DNA of 64,000 nt, taken from contig JAZUFG010000095.1 in NCBI GenBank assembly GCA_045640565.1, positions 1-64,000 of the forward strand, read 5' to 3'. The stretch comes from RGIG3159 sp045640565. Lineage in GTDB: Bacteria > Bacillota > Clostridia > Oscillospirales > Oscillospiraceae. A model generated the notes under the pieces. That model saw nothing but the letters and a program-made list of their open reading frames with translations. It had not been told where the DNA came from and made no database searches. Position numbers and translations under genes: made by a program. Shown here piece by piece: positions 61,201 to 64,000 of the stretch. Each line of letters starts with the position of its first letter. Positions within the stretch are counted from its first letter, which is position 1.

Positions 61201-62509
61201 GACCGCCTACGGATATGTCAAAAAGTACCTGCAGGAGCGGGGGAAGACGGCCTCCAAGGCAGAGGAAAACCGCCTTTCCATCGGCTGCACGGATGTGAAG
61301 CGGACTACGGGGCAGCACCCCGGCGGTCTGGTGGTCATTCCCGCGGAAAATGAGATCTATGATTTCTGCCCGGTGCAGCACCCGGCAGACGATCCGGAAT
61401 CGGATACAGTTACCACCCATTTTGAATACCACTCCATGGAAGAAAACCTTCTGAAGCTGGATATGCTGGGCCATGATGACCCCACCATGATCCGCATGAT
61501 GGAGGATATGACCGGCGTGGATGCCAAGACCATTCCGCTGGATGATCCGGACACCCGTTCCATCTTCCTCTCCTCGGAGGTCCTGGGCTTTAAGGATGAC
61601 CCAATCCTGGGCTCGGACGGAAGCTGCGGCGTTCCGGAATTCGGCACGAATTTCACAAGAGGAATGCTGCGGGAGACCCAGCCCAAGCTCTTTGATGTTT
61701 TGATCCGCCTTTCCGGTTTTTCCCATGGCACCGATGTCTGGCTTGGCAATGCGCGGGATATCATTCTTTCCGGAAAAGCTTCCGTCGCGGAGGCCATCGG
61801 CTGCCGTGACGATATCATGCTCTACCTGATCAAGAAGGGAATGCCGGATAAGCGTTCCTTCAAGATCATGGAATCTGTCCGTAAGGGAAGAGGTCTGCCC
61901 GAGGGAGCTGAGCAGGAAATGTCGGATGCAGGCGTGCCCGCCTGGTTCATCGAGTCCTGCAAGAAGATCAAGTATCTTTTCCCCAAGGCCCATGCGGCGG
62001 CCTATGTCATGATGGCCTTCCGGATCGCCTGGTTCAAGGTCCATGAGCCCCTGGCTTTCTATGCGGCATATTTCTACAGAAGAAGCCAGAAGGGCGGCTT
62101 TGATATCGCCATGATGGGGCAGGGGATCGATACCGTTCGGGAAAACATTGAGAGGATCAAGGGAACGGAAGAAACCACGGACAAGGAAGACGACCTTCTG
62201 ACGACGCTGGAAATGTGCTATGAGTTCAATGTCCGCGGGCTCAGTTTCCTGCCGATCTCCCTCTATGATTCCCATGCAACAAAGTTCCTGATCAAAGACG
62301 GGAAACTTCTGCCCCCCTTTGTTTCCGTTTCCGGCCTGGGCGAGACAGCGGCCTGGGATATTATGGAAGGGCGGAAGGATCGGCAATTCGTATCTGTGGA
62401 AGAGTTCTCTATGGCCTGTCCCAGAGTGTCTCAAACGCATATAGAAAAACTGAAGGAGGCCGGCGCTTTCGGCTCCATGCCGGAGACCAGCCAGATGACC
62501 TTGTTCTGA
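58214..62509 (+). CDS. polC: DNA polymerase III alpha subunit, PolC type
   Basis: The replicative polymerase of Firmicutes, 1431 aa. In order: N-terminal domain and OB fold (about 200-300); PHP domain (HLHTTMSS near 318) interrupted by the DEDDh 3'-5' exonuclease (FDLETTGLN near 413, HNADFDVGF, HHRAVDDA); second PHP half; a four-cysteine zinc site (CPNCKYC near 906 and CPNCGEK); polymerase palm with the catalytic PDIDLNFSG (near 957); fingers and duplex-binding C-terminus. I start at ATG 58214, which has AAAGGGAAAG upstream; an in-frame ATG at 58193 falls almost on the predicted transcription start. Confidence 0.97.
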   Translation: MDQPLLLRELFTEAEFEEKFALARVLHVDVDRDSRRVTVEMESSDYLPQAIIEEKEKSLAREYRLEKVLLRPHFPPETLLEVSPEELNDFLISRYSILAGTLAGASWEKGEEEFTLRLRANGKDGVEKQLPALKAYLQERFGRSVAITVEAGDALEGDALEEELSRIRQEAMTVIPAPAVKEEKKKKETEKLAADAILGRPFAGDATPMGELSLDSYKVIVEGEVFAVNHKELKKRSAWVISFDMTDNTGSVRVNTFMEAEKAEPILQAVAKPGLWLRVQGKMTFDKYENDAVLQPAAIMAGKKPKREDLAEGEKRVELHLHTTMSSMDALTKTGEAVATAARWGHKAIGITDHGGCQSFPDAMKAASKAKVAGTEENIKILYGCEGYYVNDVDDRIAVHGETDRGLDCEIAAFDLETTGLNSRKERIIEIGAAIFRNGEIVDRFQTFVNPGKPLERKIMELTGITDEMLADAPSIGEVLPKFAEFCGDRPLCAHNADFDVGFLTEEWARLGKTDFRPVYLDTLIMAQNMLPGLGKYKLDIVANHLGLPEFNHHRAVDDAITCGQLLSHFLNTVKEKGFKTVSELNPYMTELRAKNRQMDGRHNHHILLFAKNNTGLRNLYRLVSYGNLKYFKRFPRIPKSELLQWREGLIIGSACEAGELFRAIVDRKSYAECKRLASFYDFLEIQPLCNNRFMLENGQAANEEELREFNRLVVRLGEDLGKPVVATGDVHFLNPEDEIYRHILLASKKFEDADKPLPIYFKTTDEMLEEFSYLGEEKAREVVITNPNRIADMCETLRPVPHNLFPPAIENSEEKLRELVYGKLHRLYGENPPELVQKRVDTEMECITGRHYDVIYMSAQMLVQDSLEHGYLVGSRGSVGSSLVAFMSGITEVNSLPPHYRCPNCKYCSFEVPEEINCGADLPDAVCPNCGEKLVKDGFNIPFETFLGFPGSEKVPDIDLNFSGEYQAKAHAHCVEMFGKSHVFRAGTIGTVADKTAYGYVKKYLQERGKTASKAEENRLSIGCTDVKRTTGQHPGGLVVIPAENEIYDFCPVQHPADDPESDTVTTHFEYHSMEENLLKLDMLGHDDPTMIRMMEDMTGVDAKTIPLDDPDTRSIFLSSEVLGFKDDPILGSDGSCGVPEFGTNFTRGMLRETQPKLFDVLIRLSGFSHGTDVWLGNARDIILSGKASVAEAIGCRDDIMLYLIKKGMPDKRSFKIMESVRKGRGLPEGAEQEMSDAGVPAWFIESCKKIKYLFPKAHAAAYVMMAFRIAWFKVHEPLAFYAAYFYRRSQKGGFDIAMMGQGIDTVRENIERIKGTEETTDKEDDLLTTLEMCYEFNVRGLSFLPISLYDSHATKFLIKDGKLLPPFVSVSGLGETAAWDIMEGRKDRQFVSVEEFSMACPRVSQTHIEKLKEAGAFGSMPETSQMTLF

Positions 62510-62532
62510 ACTTCTTCGAAAGGAGAAAGAAA

Positions 62533-63348
62533 ATGAAAAAAATGCTTGCTTTGTTTCTGACTCTTTGTCTGCTTTTCTGTCTTACTGCCTGCGAAAAGAA
62601 CGCAGAAAAGCCGTCAGAGCCGGAAAAGGAAGAGACTCCGGCGGAGGATCCGGGGAAGGAAAAGAAAGAAGAAAAAGAGGAAAAGCTACCTGAGGAGTCC
62701 GGCAAAGAGGCGGAGACCGTGGAGGGGGAAAACGAGGAGGAAAACCTCTGGACAGATGCCTTTTCCGAAGAAGGAACGCTGACAAATGCCTACGCCTTTG
62801 AGGTACCCTACAGCTATCAGATTCCCGCCTTCCGGGAAGACAGTGAGGGCGCAAAGACTCTGAATGAAGCAATTATGGAAGACTGTGCAGAGGCTCTGGC
62901 CGAATTGGAAGCTGCCAAGAAGGCCCCCCGGGAGATTCAGTACTATGAGATTTCCTATGAGCCCTTCCGGAACGGAGATCTGGTGTCTTTCCTGCTGAAA
63001 TTCGATACCAAGAGCAATGACCTGGTCTTCTATAAGACCTATAACCTGAACACGGAAACCGGAATGCCCGTGAGCGGTGAGGAGCTCCTCCAAAAGAACG
63101 GCTATACAGAGGAGAGCTTCCGCAAAGCTGCGGTGGCCCGGGTGACGGATTATTTTGAGGAGATCTACGGCGCTTTTCCGGAGGATGAGTTCTATCTCAG
63201 CCAGTTCAGGAAAACCGTATCCGATGATGCCTTTGGCGCATTCCTGCCGATCTTCCTGAATAATGAAGGGGAGCTCAGTTTTGTTGCTCCAGTCTATGCT
63301 TTGGCAGGCGCCGATTACTATGAGACCGTTTTCAGCCTCTTTGGGTGA
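62533..63348 (+). CDS. Lipoprotein with DUF3298/RsiV-like domain
   Basis: A 271-aa surface lipoprotein: signal peptide ending LTAC (Cys20), a Glu/Pro/Lys-rich linker (about 22-75), then a domain with YSYQIPAF, SYEPFRNGDLVSFLLKF, KTYNLNTETGMPVSGEELL and FYLSQF-type segments. This is the pattern of the DUF3298/PdaC-RsiV C-terminal domain, which in RsiV binds lysozyme. There is no cytosolic anti-sigma domain, so it is not an anti-sigma factor as it stands. It starts 23 bases after polC. Confidence 0.75.
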   Translation: MKKMLALFLTLCLLFCLTACEKNAEKPSEPEKEETPAEDPGKEKKEEKEEKLPEESGKEAETVEGENEEENLWTDAFSEEGTLTNAYAFEVPYSYQIPAFREDSEGAKTLNEAIMEDCAEALAELEAAKKAPREIQYYEISYEPFRNGDLVSFLLKFDTKSNDLVFYKTYNLNTETGMPVSGEELLQKNGYTEESFRKAAVARVTDYFEEIYGAFPEDEFYLSQFRKTVSDDAFGAFLPIFLNNEGELSFVAPVYALAGADYYETVFSLFG

Positions 63349-63416
63349 GAAAAGCAGAGCCCTTTGGGGCTTTGGAGAGGCTTCGGCCCCTTTCGGAAGA
63401 GAATGGAGGGGAAAAG

Positions 63417-64000
63417 ATGGAGGAAAAACGCAGAATAAAGATCACGGTTTTGATCACGGCTGTCTGCACGGCTCTTGTGCTTGCCGTTATTCTGGCCGTT
63501 ATGATCAAGATCGGTTTCTTTGATACGCCGAAGGCGGCGGAGGAAGCTGCCCCCGATACGGTCTCCGAGGAAATGGAGCCGGAAGAAGAGGCTCCCGCCC
63601 TTGAGAATAAGGCGGAAGAAGAGGAGAAAGAGCCGGAAGAAACAGAGCCGGAAGAAGCCACGGAGCCGAGTATTTACGAAGAGAATCGGGAAGAGATCGA
63701 CAGCCTGCTTGCGGAGGCAGAAAAAATGGCTGCGGGTTATGACCCTCAGGCTGCCATTGCCTATCTTAAGACCTTTGCACGCTGGGAAGAGGTTCCGGAA
63801 ATAACAGAGCGCATTGCCGATTATGAGGCCGCGGATGCAAGCTACCGGACCTTTGAAAACATGGGCGGCATCTCCCATGTCTTTTTCCACTCTTTGATCG
63901 TGGATACGGATCGGGCCTTTGACGGGGATGGCATGCAGGACGGCTATAACCTCTACATGACCACCTGCCGGGAGTTTGAAGATATCTTAGATTCTCTCTA
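63417..64000 (+). CDS. Polysaccharide deacetylase family protein, N-terminal part (cut by window edge)
   Basis: At least 194 aa; no stop before the window ends. A single membrane helix near the N-terminus (residues about 10-31) anchors it outside the cell. An acidic Glu/Pro linker (about 38-85) and a helical segment follow. Then ISHVFFHSLIVDTDRAFDGD and YMTTCREFEDIL lead into the region that precedes the deacetylase barrel in relatives acting on cell-wall or capsule glycans. The catalytic NodB motifs lie beyond the edge. ATG 63417 has GGAGGGG upstream. Probably co-transcribed with the preceding lipoprotein gene. Confidence 0.7.
   Translation, partial: MEEKRRIKITVLITAVCTALVLAVILAVMIKIGFFDTPKAAEEAAPDTVSEEMEPEEEAPALENKAEEEEKEPEETEPEEATEPSIYEENREEIDSLLAEAEKMAAGYDPQAAIAYLKTFARWEEVPEITERIADYEAADASYRTFENMGGISHVFFHSLIVDTDRAFDGDGMQDGYNLYMTTCREFEDILDSL

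Noticed and set aside
1..64000. tRNA or rRNA genes
   Set aside because: Reading the intergenic stretches on both strands I saw no cloverleaf with a GGTTCGAATC-like arm. A covariance search would settle this.

Overview
The window looks like chromosome of an anaerobic, low-redox member of the Clostridia (Firmicutes). The evidence is a PolC-type DNA polymerase III, Gram-positive lipoprotein signal peptides, strong AGGAGG-like ribosome sites, near-consensus sigma-A promoters, acetate kinase, an iron-sulfur serine dehydratase and many small scavenging transporters. Base composition and codon use are fairly even throughout. I see no rRNA, tRNA, CRISPR array, prophage or intact insertion sequence. 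The only mobile-element trace is a truncated REP-associated (Y1/RAYT-like) transposase with REP-like palindromes.

Layout. 1-3 kb (minus): adenine deaminase behind a guanine-type purine riboswitch and attenuator, then a secreted metallophosphoesterase. 3-8 kb: an Est1E-like esterase, a two-gene amino-acid ABC system with unusual architecture, and an OxlT-like MFS transporter. 8.3-16.5 kb (plus): a secreted metallo-beta-lactamase-fold lipoprotein, then a purine/nucleoside uptake operon (divergent adenine-deaminase paralogue, ATPase, two permeases, BmpA lipoprotein). 16.6-24.4 kb (plus): a compact run of cupin, EEP phosphatase, CDF metal exporter, DUF362 ferredoxin-like protein, ABC exporter, transglutaminase-like lipoprotein and SfsA. 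24.4-29.3 kb (plus): aminotransferase with a KDPG-aldolase/VOC fusion, a cytosolic ceramidase-like protein, and AzlCD. 29.3-33.7 kb (minus): MtaD-like amidohydrolase, STAS protein, a 5TM-PP2C-GHKL fusion and an ECF-S-like membrane protein, probably one operon. 33.7-39.1 kb (minus): S66 peptidase, deoxynucleotidase, P1 peptidase, acetate kinase, MATE transporter. 39.3-51.8 kb (plus): an acyl-ligase/ACP/acyltransferase fusion, membrane proteins, YgiQ radical SAM, DUF4349 and DUF2804 proteins, and a dihydroxyacetone-kinase phosphorelay with its own HPr and enzyme I. 51.8-58.1 kb: REP/RAYT remnant, L-serine dehydratase, an MBL hydrolase, a second copy of the unusual ABC system, and class II aldolase. 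58.2-64 kb (plus): polC, a DUF3298-like lipoprotein, and the start of a polysaccharide deacetylase cut by the window edge.

How the genes fit together. Purine salvage is the clearest theme: BmpA-NupOPQ-type uptake feeds deamination, and one deaminase is under a riboswitch whose specificity base predicts guanine/hypoxanthine sensing, i.e. feedback by product. Amino-acid and keto-acid metabolism is spread across the window (serine dehydratase, aminotransferase, AzlCD, two polar-amino-acid ABC systems, acetate kinase for ATP).

The most unusual signals are: (1) two paralogous ABC systems with tandem binding domains fused to the permease, whose ATPases carry a C-terminal extension that reads like a degenerate RsbW/GHKL domain; (2) the 5TM-PP2C-GHKL/STAS partner-switching operon with no sigma factor; (3) the adenine-deaminase paralogue missing two conserved histidines; (4) the REP/RAYT remnant joined to the end of sdaA; and (5) a predicted hairpin bridging a distant Shine-Dalgarno to its start codon.
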